Shown here: piece after piece, positions 8,421 through 17,290 of the stretch
How the letters are laid out: every line of letters starts with the position of its first letter
Position numbering within the stretch: position 1 is the first letter of the stretch
Origin: Sphingopyxis panaciterrulae
GTDB lineage: Bacteria; Pseudomonadota; Alphaproteobacteria; Sphingomonadales; Sphingomonadaceae
Direction: 5' to 3'
Length of the DNA: 64,000 nt
Assembly: GCF_014199295.1 (NCBI RefSeq)
Contig: NZ_JACIJH010000006.1
Location: 62,001-126,000 of the forward strand
Notes under the pieces: generated by a model
What the model was told of the DNA's origin: nothing
Database searches by the model: none
The model's input: only the letters and a program-made list of their open reading frames with translations
Made by a program: the position numbers and the translations under genes

Positions 8421-9422
8421 GTGAAGCTAGCCTCGCTCAAAGCCGGCCGCGACGGCCGCCTGGTCGTCGTTTCGGACGATCTTGCCTGGTATGCCGACGC
8501 GGCCGCGATCGCGCCGACGCTGCAGGCGGCGCTCGACGACTGGGCCGAGGTCGCGCCGCGGCTGGCGGCGTTGTCCGAAGATCTGAATCACGAAGTCATC
8601 CCACGCGAACGATTTCACGAGCGCGATACTGCCTCGCCTTTGCCGCGCGCCTTTCAGTGGGCCGACGGGAGCGCCTATGTGAATCATGTCGCGCTCGTCC
8701 GGCAGGCGCGCGGCGCCGAGATGCCCGAGAGTTTCTGGCGCGATCCGTTGATGTACCAGGGCGGCAGCGATTCCTTTCTTGGCCCGCGCGACCCGATTCC
8801 GCTCGCTGATCCCGCCTGGGGCTGCGACATGGAGGCCGAGATCGTCGTCGTGACCGGCGACGTGCCCGCGGGCATCGACCCGGTGGCGGCGCGCGAGACG
8901 ATCCTGCTCGTCGGACTGACCAACGACGTGTCGCTGCGCGGGCTGATCCCCGGCGAACTGGCCAAGGGATTCGGCTTTTTTCAGTCGAAGCCAGCGAGCG
9001 CGATGTCGCCCGTTTTCGTGGCCCCGGAATCGCTAGGCGAGCGCTGGCGCGACGGGAAGTTGCATGGCACGCTTTGCGTCGACCTCAACGGCCAGCCGCT
9101 CGGCCGCGCCGATGCCGGTGTCGACATGACCTTCGACTTCGGCCAGCTCATCGCCCATGCGGCGAAGACACGGAATCTGTGTGCGGGAACGATCATCGGA
9201 TCGGGCACCGTGTCGAACCGCGATGCGGACGGCGGCCCGGGCAAGCCGATCGCCGAGGGCGGGCTCGGCTACAGTTGCCTTGCCGAGGTGCGCACGGTCG
9301 AGACGATCCTGCAGGGCGAGGCGAAAACGCCGTTCATGAAAAAGGGCGATTCGGTTCGCATCTGGATGGACGATGAACGCCATCACAGCATCTTTGGCGC
9401 GATCGAGCAGCAGGTCGCCTGA
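8421..9422 (+). CDS. Fumarylacetoacetate hydrolase family protein
   Basis: A 333-residue cytoplasmic enzyme of the FAA-hydrolase/2-keto-4-pentenoate hydratase superfamily, whose members cleave or hydrate beta-diketo acids with a divalent metal. The metal-binding acidic stretch DMEAEIVVV (136-144) and the NDVSLRGLIPGELAKGFGFF region (168-187) followed by QSKPA are visible, then a C-terminal GSGTVSNRD segment. Close relatives are annotated as fumarylacetoacetases of tyrosine or homogentisate breakdown, but no other genes of that pathway adjoin it, so the substrate is open. The start is GTG at 8421 with AGGAAG upstream. Confidence 0.87.
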   Translation: MKLASLKAGRDGRLVVVSDDLAWYADAAAIAPTLQAALDDWAEVAPRLAALSEDLNHEVIPRERFHERDTASPLPRAFQWADGSAYVNHVALVRQARGAEMPESFWRDPLMYQGGSDSFLGPRDPIPLADPAWGCDMEAEIVVVTGDVPAGIDPVAARETILLVGLTNDVSLRGLIPGELAKGFGFFQSKPASAMSPVFVAPESLGERWRDGKLHGTLCVDLNGQPLGRADAGVDMTFDFGQLIAHAAKTRNLCAGTIIGSGTVSNRDADGGPGKPIAEGGLGYSCLAEVRTVETILQGEAKTPFMKKGDSVRIWMDDERHHSIFGAIEQQVA

Positions 9423-9437
9423 GGGAGATCGTCGGCC

Positions 9438-9494
9438 CTAAAGCGACGAAGGCGATCGCCGTGCGGCGGCAAACTGCCTCCTTTGTCGCTTTAG
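9438..9494. terminator. Inverted repeat downstream of the FAA-hydrolase gene
   Basis: Perfect 10-base arms CTAAAGCGAC (9438-9447) and GTCGCTTTAG (9485-9494) flank a GC-rich interior. It starts 16 bases after the stop codon and probably acts as a transcript end or stabiliser; there is no strong T-run. Confidence 0.45.
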
Positions 9495-9692
9495 CGCGCT
9501 TCTCCGAGCCGTTCTTCCGCGATGAACATCGACGCGATGCAAAGAGCCGAGGCGGGGAGGCTTGTACTGCGGGACAGTCCAGGAAAGATTTGTCATCCCC
9601 GTCCGTCTATCCGGCGAAACAGTTTCAAAATGGGAAGCAAGGACGAGCCTTGGGCGCTACCCACGCCTAATGGCACATGATAGCCCGTGCCG

Positions 9693-10628
9693 ATGAACGG
9701 GATTGCCAGCAAGCTCAATCGGTTGTGGAAAGAGCGCATGCACCGGGTGGCTGCGCGCGCGGTACTGGATACCCCGCCCATAGCGCCGGCCGATGATGGG
9801 CTGATCCTGTTCTCGATGATCGGAACGCGTGTGCTGCTGCCCTATCTGGTCGCGGTCAAGTCGCTTTTCGGGCGACTGGGGCGCGGACGGATCGCGATCC
9901 TTGACGACGGTACATTGACCGCCGCCGATCGGGCCGTGCTCGCGGCACATCTCGGTCATCCGGTGATTGTTTCGATCGATGATGTCGATACCGGCCCGTG
10001 TCCGCGTGGGGGATGCTGGGAACGGCTGCTGACGCTTCTCGACATGCGCGCCGATGCCTATGTCATCCAGCTCGATTCCGACACGATAACCTTGGGCGAC
10101 ATTCCCGAAGTCGTGGAGGCGATTGCGTCGAACCGCAGCTTCACTCTGCTGGGCGACCCCGATTCCGAATTTCTGTCATTTTCCGAAATGGCCAGCCTGC
10201 TGGACGACGACGGTTATCTCCATAATCCGGCCGCGCATGTGCAGGGCGCGATCGAATCCGGTCTCGATCGGGTCTCGTTGCCGATGTTGACGAACCCGCG
10301 CTATGTGCGCGGCTGTGCCGGCTTCGCGGGATTTGCGCGGGGCGGCGATGCGCGGATGCTGGCGGAAACCTTCTCGCAAGAGGCGACGCGCTTGCTGGGG
10401 GCAGAGCGGTGGGCGCGGTGGGGAAGTGAGCAGGTGGCGTCCAATATGATTGTCGCCAACGACCCCAATGCCTTGCTGCTGCCCTATGACCACTATTTCA
10501 ACTTCTGGGATGAGGGGATGCCGGAGGATGCCCGCTTCGTCCATTTCATCGGAAGCTGCCGCCATAGCGGGAGCGCTTATATCGATGCGACACGTGCGGC
10601 GATTTCCGCGCTACGCGCGGCTGGGTAG
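9693..10628 (+). CDS. Glycosyltransferase-like protein (GT-A fold candidate)
   Basis: A 311-residue soluble protein. Near residues 124-131 it has VIQLDSDT, a hydrophobic strand ending in a DxD motif that in GT-A glycosyltransferases binds the metal and nucleotide sugar. An N-terminal LILFSMIGTRVLLPYLVAVK suggests a Rossmann-like start, and IAILDDGTL (68-76) resembles the second strand of nucleotide-binding enzymes. C-terminally, DHYFNFWDEG and VHFIGSCRHSG resemble segments of known transferases, where a late His often completes the site. I cannot assign a named family or substrate. ATG 9693 and a GTG six bases earlier are both possible; neither has a good ribosome site. It converges on the Tad pilus operon, so a role in glycosylating surface structures is conceivable but unproven. 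Confidence 0.6.
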   Translation: MNGIASKLNRLWKERMHRVAARAVLDTPPIAPADDGLILFSMIGTRVLLPYLVAVKSLFGRLGRGRIAILDDGTLTAADRAVLAAHLGHPVIVSIDDVDTGPCPRGGCWERLLTLLDMRADAYVIQLDSDTITLGDIPEVVEAIASNRSFTLLGDPDSEFLSFSEMASLLDDDGYLHNPAAHVQGAIESGLDRVSLPMLTNPRYVRGCAGFAGFARGGDARMLAETFSQEATRLLGAERWARWGSEQVASNMIVANDPNALLLPYDHYFNFWDEGMPEDARFVHFIGSCRHSGSAYIDATRAAISALRAAG

Positions 10629-10632
10629 GGGA

Positions 10633-10649
10633 TTCGGGGCCGCCCCGAA
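10633..10649. terminator. Small hairpin between convergent genes
   Basis: TTCGGGG (10633-10639) and CCCCGAA (10643-10649) form a 7-bp stem with a three-base loop right after the stop of the glycosyltransferase-like gene and before the end of tadC, suited to ending transcription from either side. No T-run. Confidence 0.4.
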
Positions 10650-10696
10650 CCCGCTCAACCTTCAACAGGTGAGCGGTGCCAGCGTCCTGATTGCGC

Positions 10697-11737
10697 CTAG
10701 CTGTTGCCGCCCAGCGCGCCACTGAGTGCATCGCTGAGCGAGCAGGCGGCGGGGCCGAGGATGACGACGAACAGGGTCGGCAGAATGAAGAGGATCAGCG
10801 GTACCGTCATGATCGCGGGCAGGCGCGCCGCTTTTTCCTCGGCACGCATCATGCGTTCGTTGCGGAATTCGGCCGAAAGCACGCGCAGTGCGCTGGCCAG
10901 CGGCGTGCCGTATTTCTCGGTCTGGATCATCGTCGTGACGACGCCCTTCACCGAATCGAGATTGACGCGATAGGACAGATTCTCGAACGCTTGGCGGCGT
11001 TCGGTCAGAAAGCCGAGCTCGATCGAGGTCAGCGCGAATTCCTCGCCCAGTTCGGGATAGGCGCGGCCAAGCTCCTTGGAAACACGGGAGAAGGCCGAGT
11101 CCACCGTCAAGCCGGCTTCGGCGCAGATGACCAGCAGGTCGAGCGCGTCGGGCAGCCCCTTGCGGATCGCGTCGGTGCGCTTTTGCCGCTTGTTCTGCAC
11201 GAACAGGTCGGGAGCCTTGTAGCCGAGGATCAGCGCAATCATCGTGCCGGCGGCCCGCTTGAACGGTGTCAGACTGGGCCACATGTCGACGCCATAGATC
11301 AGGAAGACGGCGAGGCCGCCGAGCAGGATCGGCAGGATGAGGCGGCCGAAGATGACCGCGACCGCCAGATCCTTCGACCGGATGCCAGCCTGGGCCAGCT
11401 TCTGCTGCACATCCTTGATCTGTTCTTCCTGCAGAACCTGCAGCTTGCCCAGGACGGTGCGCATCCGGTCGGCGGTTTCATTCTTGCGGACCAGCCTCGC
11501 GCGGCGCTTCGCGGTCGAGGCGGTGATGCCGGCCTTGAGCTGTTCGCGGCGGTCGTTGAGCGCTTTGACGCGCTTCGCCATCGGATCGCGCACCGTCAGT
11601 GCGCCATAGACGGCGATCAGCACCGCGACGACGCCCACGGCCGCGAGCATCGTTGCCACCCAGACGATATCGATGCCGAGCAGCTTCGGACCCGAGGTGG
11701 CGCCGCTGAAGGCCGTGAGGAGGAGATTGCTGGTCAT
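10697..11737 (-). CDS. tadC: Tad pilus assembly protein TadC (type II secretion F domain)
   Basis: A 346-residue inner-membrane platform protein of the Tad (Flp) pilus machine. A first transmembrane helix (about 24-45), a long charged cytoplasmic region with DALDLLVICAEAGLTVDSA (about 180-200) and two C-terminal helices define the T2SSF/GspF-type domain. With TadB it forms the platform against which the motor ATPase extrudes Flp pilin. It lies 16 bases after tadB and is the last gene of the operon visible here. Confidence 0.93.
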   Translation of the reverse strand: MTSNLLLTAFSGATSGPKLLGIDIVWVATMLAAVGVVAVLIAVYGALTVRDPMAKRVKALNDRREQLKAGITASTAKRRARLVRKNETADRMRTVLGKLQVLQEEQIKDVQQKLAQAGIRSKDLAVAVIFGRLILPILLGGLAVFLIYGVDMWPSLTPFKRAAGTMIALILGYKAPDLFVQNKRQKRTDAIRKGLPDALDLLVICAEAGLTVDSAFSRVSKELGRAYPELGEEFALTSIELGFLTERRQAFENLSYRVNLDSVKGVVTTMIQTEKYGTPLASALRVLSAEFRNERMMRAEEKAARLPAIMTVPLILFILPTLFVVILGPAACSLSDALSGALGGNS

Positions 11738-11753
11738 CGTTGCTCCGCCCCCA

Positions 11754-12719
11754 TCAGATTTCGAACGAGATCATGCGCGACATGATGAAGGCGCCGATGC
11801 TCATCCAGATCAGCCCGCCGACGCCGGCGATCATCAGGCGGGGCTCGCTGAAAAAGCCCGCCAGATATTCGGGGTTCATCATCCACACGATGGTGAAGAC
11901 GAAGAAGGGCAAGGACCCGACGATATAGGCCGACGCTTTCGCCTCCGACGACATGGCGCGGATCTTGAGCTTCATCTGCGCGCGCTTGCGCAGCACATCC
12001 GACAGGTTCGCAAGTGTTTCGGCCAGGTTGCCGCCGGTTTCGCGCTGAATCGCGATCGAGATGCAAAAGAACTGGAATTCGGAGGTTCCCAGCGTCTCGG
12101 CCGATTCCTGAAGCGCGGCTTCCATCGTGTTGCCGATGCGGATGCGCTCGACCACTGCCTTGAACTCCTCGCCCACCGGGCCGGGCAGCTCCTGGCTCAC
12201 TACCTGGAAGGTTTCGGTCACCGGAAGACCCGATTTCAGGCCGCGCACGAGCAGATCGATCGCGTCAGGAAAGCGGGTGTTGAACTTTGCAACGCGCCTT
12301 TTGATCAGTCGGCCGACGACCAGATAAGGCAGCCCGATCATTGCGAACAGGCCGACCAGCGTCGCGAGCAGGAACGGCGTGCGCAGTACGAGCAGCGCAC
12401 CGGTGAAGATGACGAACACCCCCATCGAGGCCAGCATATACTGGGTGACGGTCCAGCCCTTGCCGGTCCGCAGCAGACGCTTTTCCATTTCCTCGCGGCG
12501 CGGCATCAGGCTCGATAGTTTCGAATCGCGGCCGCTGGCCGCCTGAATCGTCTTGCGCATCTGCGCCGCCACCACCGCTTCGGTCGAAGCGGCGTGCCGG
12601 TCCTTGACCGTCGACAAGCGGCGCGACTTGGCCTTGCCCACCGACGGGCCACCGAACAGGACGACCGTCACGGCAAAGATCAGGAAGCAGGCGGTGATGA
12701 TCAGGGTCGGCAAGGTCAT
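11754..12719 (-). CDS. tadB: Tad pilus assembly protein TadB (type II secretion F domain)
   Basis: A 321-residue inner-membrane platform protein, partner of TadC. It starts MTLPTLIITACFLIFAVTVV (helix 1), with a helical pair around residues 95-135, the conserved FPDAIDLLVRGLKSGLPVTE region (150-169) and C-terminal helices near 265-320, the normal TadB layout. The frame stays open far upstream because of high GC, but ATG 12719 gives the standard length and N-terminus. It begins 62 bases after the end of cpaE; the motor ATPase gene that usually separates them is not there. Confidence 0.93.
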   Translation of the reverse strand: MTLPTLIITACFLIFAVTVVLFGGPSVGKAKSRRLSTVKDRHAASTEAVVAAQMRKTIQAASGRDSKLSSLMPRREEMEKRLLRTGKGWTVTQYMLASMGVFVIFTGALLVLRTPFLLATLVGLFAMIGLPYLVVGRLIKRRVAKFNTRFPDAIDLLVRGLKSGLPVTETFQVVSQELPGPVGEEFKAVVERIRIGNTMEAALQESAETLGTSEFQFFCISIAIQRETGGNLAETLANLSDVLRKRAQMKLKIRAMSSEAKASAYIVGSLPFFVFTIVWMMNPEYLAGFFSEPRLMIAGVGGLIWMSIGAFIMSRMISFEI

Positions 12720-12781
12720 GGTCGGGTCGTCCGATTGGGTTGAGATTGGGAGAGGGAGGCCGCGGATCGCCGCGACCGCCT

Positions 12782-14059
12782 TCACGCCTGTTTCGCGGTT
12801 TTCTTCGTTACCAGATTGCCGATGCCGCCCAGCTTGCCGAGCAGCGAGCCGCCGTTCTTGGCCTTGGCGGTCGCAGCGGCGTCTTCGGCATCGTCGGCAC
12901 CGTCGAGAACCAGCCGCATCAACTGCGACCAGACTTGGCCCGCCTTGGCGCCCTTGCCTATCTCGGCATAGGATTTGCCGAGTTTGGCTGCCTGGCTGAC
13001 CAGCTTGGGATCGAAATTTATGGTCACGTCGATCGCGCGTTCGACCGACGATTCGAACTCCTTGCGTGACAGTTCGCCAATGCCGTTCTGCAGCTTGTTC
13101 GCAACCAGAACGACGCGCGCGCCGGGCACATTCTGTTTGAACCACGACAGCAGGCGGATCGTATCCCGCGCGGAGGCGAGCGTCACATCGCTGACCAGCA
13201 GGATCGTTCCGGCCTCCGACACCAGATGCGGGAAGGGGATCAGCACATGCCGCGGGATGTCGACGATCGTCATCTCGAAGGCGTTGCGCATCTCTTCCTC
13301 GAGCTGGAAGAAGGCCGAGCCGTCGGTCATCACCGGCTGATGGATCGGCGCCTCGGCCGACAGCAGGCTGAGCTTGTCCGACGCGCGCACCATCGCCCGT
13401 TCGATGAAGAGGCCGTCGATACGGCTGGGATTGTCGATCGCGTCGATCAGCCCGCGGCCGGGCTCGAGGTCGAGCGTCAGCGCGCCGGTGCCGAAATGGA
13501 CGTCGAGGTCGAGCAGTCCCGTCTGGCGGCCGGCCTGCTCGCTGATCGTCCAGGCGAGCGAGGTCGAGACGAGCGACGCCCCGACGCCGCCACGGACGCC
13601 GACGACGGCGGTCAAGTGATGCGGCTTGTCGTCGAGCATGTCGGCATGTTTCGGCGCCGAAAGCATCGCCTGGGCCATCGTCAACGATTCGCGCACCTGA
13701 TCGAGCGACAAGGGCTTGAGCAGATAGTCCTGGATGCCGCTCGACAAGAGGTCGCGATAAAGACGGACGTCGTTCACCTGCCCGGCCGCGATGACGACCG
13801 TGCCGGGTTCGCAAACCTCGGCCAGCGCGTTGATGTCGTTGATCGGGTCACCCGATTCCGACATGTCGACGAACAGGATGTTGGGGCTTGCCGAAACCGA
13901 CAGCGACTGCACGGCATTGCGTAGGCCGCCCTTGTTGCACTTCTCGATCGGCCAGCCCATCTCGCCCGCGGCGACACGGATCAGCTCCAGCGTGTCGTCG
14001 TCGCACACGAAGGCGTTGAAGGGTTCACGCAGCCCGGCTGCTTTGAAAGGAGCGTTCAT
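12782..14059 (-). CDS. cpaE: Tad pilus localisation protein CpaE/TadZ (MinD/ParA-like)
   Basis: A 425-residue protein with an N-terminal receiver-like domain (1-140, FVCDDDTLELI ... VDMSESGDPIND ... DYLLKPLSLDQVRE) and a C-terminal MinD/ParA-like ATPase-fold domain. The P-loop region is VRGGVGASLVST (155-166): compared with ParA's KGGxGKT both lysines are missing, which is usual for CpaE/TadZ proteins. LLDLDVHFG (182-190) is the Walker A' strand and VDIPRHV the later Walker B-like strand. TadZ marks the cell pole and recruits the pilus machine. Its start overlaps the last four bases of cpaD (ATGA), showing translational coupling. Confidence 0.93.
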   Translation of the reverse strand: MNAPFKAAGLREPFNAFVCDDDTLELIRVAAGEMGWPIEKCNKGGLRNAVQSLSVSASPNILFVDMSESGDPINDINALAEVCEPGTVVIAAGQVNDVRLYRDLLSSGIQDYLLKPLSLDQVRESLTMAQAMLSAPKHADMLDDKPHHLTAVVGVRGGVGASLVSTSLAWTISEQAGRQTGLLDLDVHFGTGALTLDLEPGRGLIDAIDNPSRIDGLFIERAMVRASDKLSLLSAEAPIHQPVMTDGSAFFQLEEEMRNAFEMTIVDIPRHVLIPFPHLVSEAGTILLVSDVTLASARDTIRLLSWFKQNVPGARVVLVANKLQNGIGELSRKEFESSVERAIDVTINFDPKLVSQAAKLGKSYAEIGKGAKAGQVWSQLMRLVLDGADDAEDAAATAKAKNGGSLLGKLGGIGNLVTKKTAKQA

Positions 14060-14703
14060 TGGCCGCCTCCGCTGGTTGTATCCGCCGCCTTGAGCGTGCC
14101 GGACGCGCCGGTTTGCGTCTTTTCGCGATAGGTGCGGACGGGACGGGTCGCGGCGGCAGTGTCGTTGCGGGTGTCGGTCGCGCCCTTGATGAGATCATTG
14201 GGATCGGCGACCATGGCGGCGAGATTGCTGTTCGTCGCGCAGCCATAGTTGGACGAGGTGGCATTATTGAAATTGATCGATGATTTGGTCGACCAATCGG
14301 GGCAGCCCGGCACGGACGCTGAAGCGCGGGTCACGACGATGCGCAGGCTGTCGGCAGGCACTTCGCCGGTGGTGACCGGAGCGGTGTCGCTCAACAGAAG
14401 TCCGCGGCGCTCGACCATCGCGCGGATGGTCGCCTGCGCCTCCGCATGGCCATAAACCGAGGGATCCTCGATGGCGATCCGATCACCATAGCCAACTCCG
14501 ATCGCGTCAAGCCATCCTTGCAGGCGGCCCTGCTCGCTCGGCGGCAACCCGCCGTTCGCGGCGGCGACGTCGAACTGATAGATGGCGTTGCGCACGACCG
14601 GCTGATGCACCGATTCAAGACTGCGGTTGCTGGTGCCGGCGCCGGTACATCCCGCGAGCGACGTCGCCAGCGCCAGAGCCGTCCAAGTTGCGATCTTCTT
14701 CAT
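14056..14703 (-). CDS. cpaD: Tad pilus lipoprotein CpaD
   Basis: A 215-residue outer-membrane lipoprotein. The signal peptide MKKIATWTALALATSLAGC ends in a lipobox with the acylated Cys19. The middle has PPSEQGRLQGWLDAIG and IVVTRASASVPGCPDW, and NPxD-like VADPNDLIKG near 160, all features of CpaD, the pilotin-like partner of the CpaC secretin. AGGAG lies seven bases before ATG 14703, better than the in-frame GTG one codon earlier. It overlaps cpaE by four bases and follows cpaC by 25. Confidence 0.9.
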   Translation of the reverse strand: MKKIATWTALALATSLAGCTGAGTSNRSLESVHQPVVRNAIYQFDVAAANGGLPPSEQGRLQGWLDAIGVGYGDRIAIEDPSVYGHAEAQATIRAMVERRGLLLSDTAPVTTGEVPADSLRIVVTRASASVPGCPDWSTKSSINFNNATSSNYGCATNSNLAAMVADPNDLIKGATDTRNDTAAATRPVRTYREKTQTGASGTLKAADTTSGGGQ

Positions 14704-14728
14704 CACTTTGCTCCTGAAAACCAGCGCG

Positions 14729-16204
14729 TCACTTGAGGCTGAAGCCCGGCGAAACCTCGTCGCTGCTGCGCAGACGGTCGGCTTCGCCCGGCGAGGAACC
14801 GAGGCGTGGCTTCGGCCGTTCGCCGCCGGTCACGCCGTCGGCGCTTTGGCCGCCGAACAGGCGTGCGGCGTCGTTCGGATTCAGAAAGGCATCGGTCGGC
14901 AGCTTGATCTCATTCGCCGATACCGGTTTGACCAGATAAGGCGTCACGACGATCACCAGTTCGGTCTCGCCGCGACGGAAACTGTCCGACTTGAACAATG
15001 TCCCGAGGATCGGAATGTCACCGACTCCGGGCAGCTTGTCGATCGCGCCGACCGAGCGGTTGTTCATCAGACCGGCGATCATGAAACTTTCGCCCGACCC
15101 CAGCTCGACCGTCGTTTCGGCGCGGCGGACGGTCAGCGCGGGAACCTGGAACCCGTCGAGCTGGATCGCGCCGTCGGTGGTCAGTTCGGACACTTCCGGT
15201 CGCACCCGCAGGCTGATCCGGCCGTTCGACAGGACGGTCGGCGTATAGGAAAGGCTGACGCCATATTTGCGATATTCGATCGTCGTCCCGGCGAAATTGC
15301 CGGGGATCGGAACCGGATATTCGCCGCCGGCCAGAAACTCCGCGGTTTCGCCAGAAATCGCCGTCAGATTGGGCTGGGCGAGGGTTGCCACCATGCCCGA
15401 TCGTTCGCCAAGGTCGAGCGAGGCCATGACGTCCAGACCAAAGAGCTTGCCGGCGCCGCCGAGGCTGTTCGTGCCGTCGGCGCCGAGGAACTTGTAGGTC
15501 GTCGATCCGTCGGCGCCATAGGTGATGGTTCCCGGCGTCCGGCCGCGGATGACGCTGCCGAGGAAGCCGTTGCCCAGTGCGGGATTGCGGCTGGTGAGCA
15601 GGCTGCCGCTGATTTCCTTGAGCAGTGAGCGGTTCACCTCGGCAATACGGACTTGCAGGTTGACCTGCAGCGGCGTCGCGGTGCGGAGGCGCGAGAGCAC
15701 CTTCATATTGTCGCCGACGAAGGCCTGCACCAGTTGTTCGGCCTCCGCCGCGTCGTCGGGCGACTGCACCGTACCGGTGAGCAGCACGAAGCCGTTCATC
15801 GTGTTGGCGGCGATCTTCGCCTCGGGCATGGCGAGCGACAGCATCTGGTCGATCGTCTCGATATTGTTGCCGACGCGGGCGACGGTCGAATAGACGACCC
15901 GACCGCTCGCATCGGTCGCATAGATGCTCGTCTCGCCGGGCGTCTTGCCGAAGACATAGAGCTGGCGGCTCGACCGCACCTGGACGTCGGCGACCTTGTC
16001 ATCGGCGACGAACAGGTCGGTCATCGGTGCGGGCAGGCTGATCAGGCGGCCCCGACCGACCGACAGGTCGATGCTCGAGGTGGCGTTCTGCGTGGCCTGT
16101 GCGACCGCTGGCTGCGACGGTGCGGCGATGAGCGCGGCGGCGACCAGGCCGACGGCCAGGGTGCGGGCCAGCGCGGCTGCCCTGAAATTGGCTTTGCTGT
16201 TCAT
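14729..16204 (-). CDS. cpaC: Tad pilus outer-membrane secretin CpaC/RcpA
   Basis: A 491-residue secretin. A Sec signal peptide (about 1-35, ending PAVAQA) is followed by an N-terminal domain with SIDLSVGRGRLISLPAPMTD (secretin N/pilus type), a BON-like segment (about 110-175) and the C-terminal secretin domain (about 240-430) with VRPEVSELTTDGAIQ and the signature LPGVGDIPILGTLFKS. It forms the channel through which the Flp pilus leaves the cell. The start at 16204 lies one base after the stop of cpaB, so translation is coupled. Confidence 0.95.
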   Translation of the reverse strand: MNSKANFRAAALARTLAVGLVAAALIAAPSQPAVAQATQNATSSIDLSVGRGRLISLPAPMTDLFVADDKVADVQVRSSRQLYVFGKTPGETSIYATDASGRVVYSTVARVGNNIETIDQMLSLAMPEAKIAANTMNGFVLLTGTVQSPDDAAEAEQLVQAFVGDNMKVLSRLRTATPLQVNLQVRIAEVNRSLLKEISGSLLTSRNPALGNGFLGSVIRGRTPGTITYGADGSTTYKFLGADGTNSLGGAGKLFGLDVMASLDLGERSGMVATLAQPNLTAISGETAEFLAGGEYPVPIPGNFAGTTIEYRKYGVSLSYTPTVLSNGRISLRVRPEVSELTTDGAIQLDGFQVPALTVRRAETTVELGSGESFMIAGLMNNRSVGAIDKLPGVGDIPILGTLFKSDSFRRGETELVIVVTPYLVKPVSANEIKLPTDAFLNPNDAARLFGGQSADGVTGGERPKPRLGSSPGEADRLRSSDEVSPGFSLK

Positions 16205-16205
16205 C

Positions 16206-17243
16206 TTACTTACCCCCAACCGGAACCACGGTGGTCGAACCGCCGCGGTTGACGCGGACGACCGGCCCCTGGGCGCCCAGCGGTACGGCACGCCCTCCAC
16301 CCGACGCCATCGGAGCGTCGGCATAATTCGCCGGCGGGCGCGGCGCGGAGACCCGGCCGCTCACCGGCACCCAGAAGCGCGAGACGTCGCCGCCGGTCGT
16401 CGCCGAGGTACGGCTCGCCACCGGCCGAGCGGCGACCTGCGCCAGCATCTTTTTCTCCGCGGCGGTGCCGCCGCCCGCCGGCACGTCGATCTCGCCCGAC
16501 GCGATGGCGGCTTCGAGGTCACCGCTCGTTTCGGCGAGCGGGCGCAGCGCGAGCGACAGCGTTCCCATATTCTGGGCCACCGCGATCTTCTCCGCGATGT
16601 CGGGCGTCGCTTCGAGCGTCACCGAGCCGAAGGTGCGAACCGGGGTCTTGCCGTTCTCATCCAGCGCGTTGTAGCGTTGGTCGGTAGCAAGGACGCGGAC
16701 GTTGCGGACGATCGTTTCGGCGGTGAAGAGTTCGTCGTCGGGATAGGCAGTGCCGCCATCGACCTTGAGTTTCTGCGAGAGGAGCACGTCGACGCGGTCG
16801 CCGGGGAAGACGAAGCCGGCGACCCCCTCTTCCTTTGAGACCTTCACCGTCACCGCGCGCATGCCGGGGCCGAGCGCGGCGGCCAGAAAACCGCGGTCGT
16901 CGGGATGGACGAGCGCCCCCTGGGTCAGCGGCTCGCCGGCCGTAATCGGGAAACGGACCACCGTGCCCACCAGCGTGTTCACGTCGGTCTTGTCCTTCAG
17001 GAAATAGGCCTGCTCGACTAAATCCTTGGGCCAGGGCTGATAGCGGAAGCTGTCCGGCCCGATGATGGTGCCGGTCGGCAACTGGCGCGTCGCGACGAGG
17101 ATCATCGGGCCATTGATCTCCGGTGCCGCGGCGGCGCGGGCCTGCGGAGCCGATGCCCCGCGCATCATCTGGTTGACCCCGAAGGCCGCGCCGATGGCAA
17201 CCACCAGCGCGCCGACGATCAGCATTATCTTTCGCGTATCCAT
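16206..17243 (-). CDS. cpaB: Tad pilus assembly protein CpaB/RcpC
   Basis: A 345-residue periplasmic protein with an N-terminal membrane anchor (residues 5-25, IMLIVGALVVAIGAAFGV), an SAF domain (about 47-115, ATRQLPTGTIIGPD ... ITAGEPLTQGAL) and the RcpC/CpaB domain after it (GMRAVTVKV, FPGDRVDVLL). CpaB helps assemble or stabilise the secretin; the SAF fold may bind peptidoglycan or glycan. The C-terminal 60 residues are low-complexity, rich in Gly, Ala and Pro. Confidence 0.93.
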   Translation of the reverse strand: MDTRKIMLIVGALVVAIGAAFGVNQMMRGASAPQARAAAAPEINGPMILVATRQLPTGTIIGPDSFRYQPWPKDLVEQAYFLKDKTDVNTLVGTVVRFPITAGEPLTQGALVHPDDRGFLAAALGPGMRAVTVKVSKEEGVAGFVFPGDRVDVLLSQKLKVDGGTAYPDDELFTAETIVRNVRVLATDQRYNALDENGKTPVRTFGSVTLEATPDIAEKIAVAQNMGTLSLALRPLAETSGDLEAAIASGEIDVPAGGGTAAEKKMLAQVAARPVASRTSATTGGDVSRFWVPVSGRVSAPRPPANYADAPMASGGGRAVPLGAQGPVVRVNRGGSTTVVPVGGK

Positions 17244-17290
17244 GACGATTTTTCGCCTCCTGCACCCACCAGAAGCAGCGGTGCTTTCCC

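Noticed and set aside
12720..13814. An in-frame 365-codon extension upstream of tadB
   Set aside because: It lies antiparallel-framed inside cpaE, which has clear family motifs; high GC leaves alternative frames open. It is also not a hidden cpaF: no Walker motifs are present.
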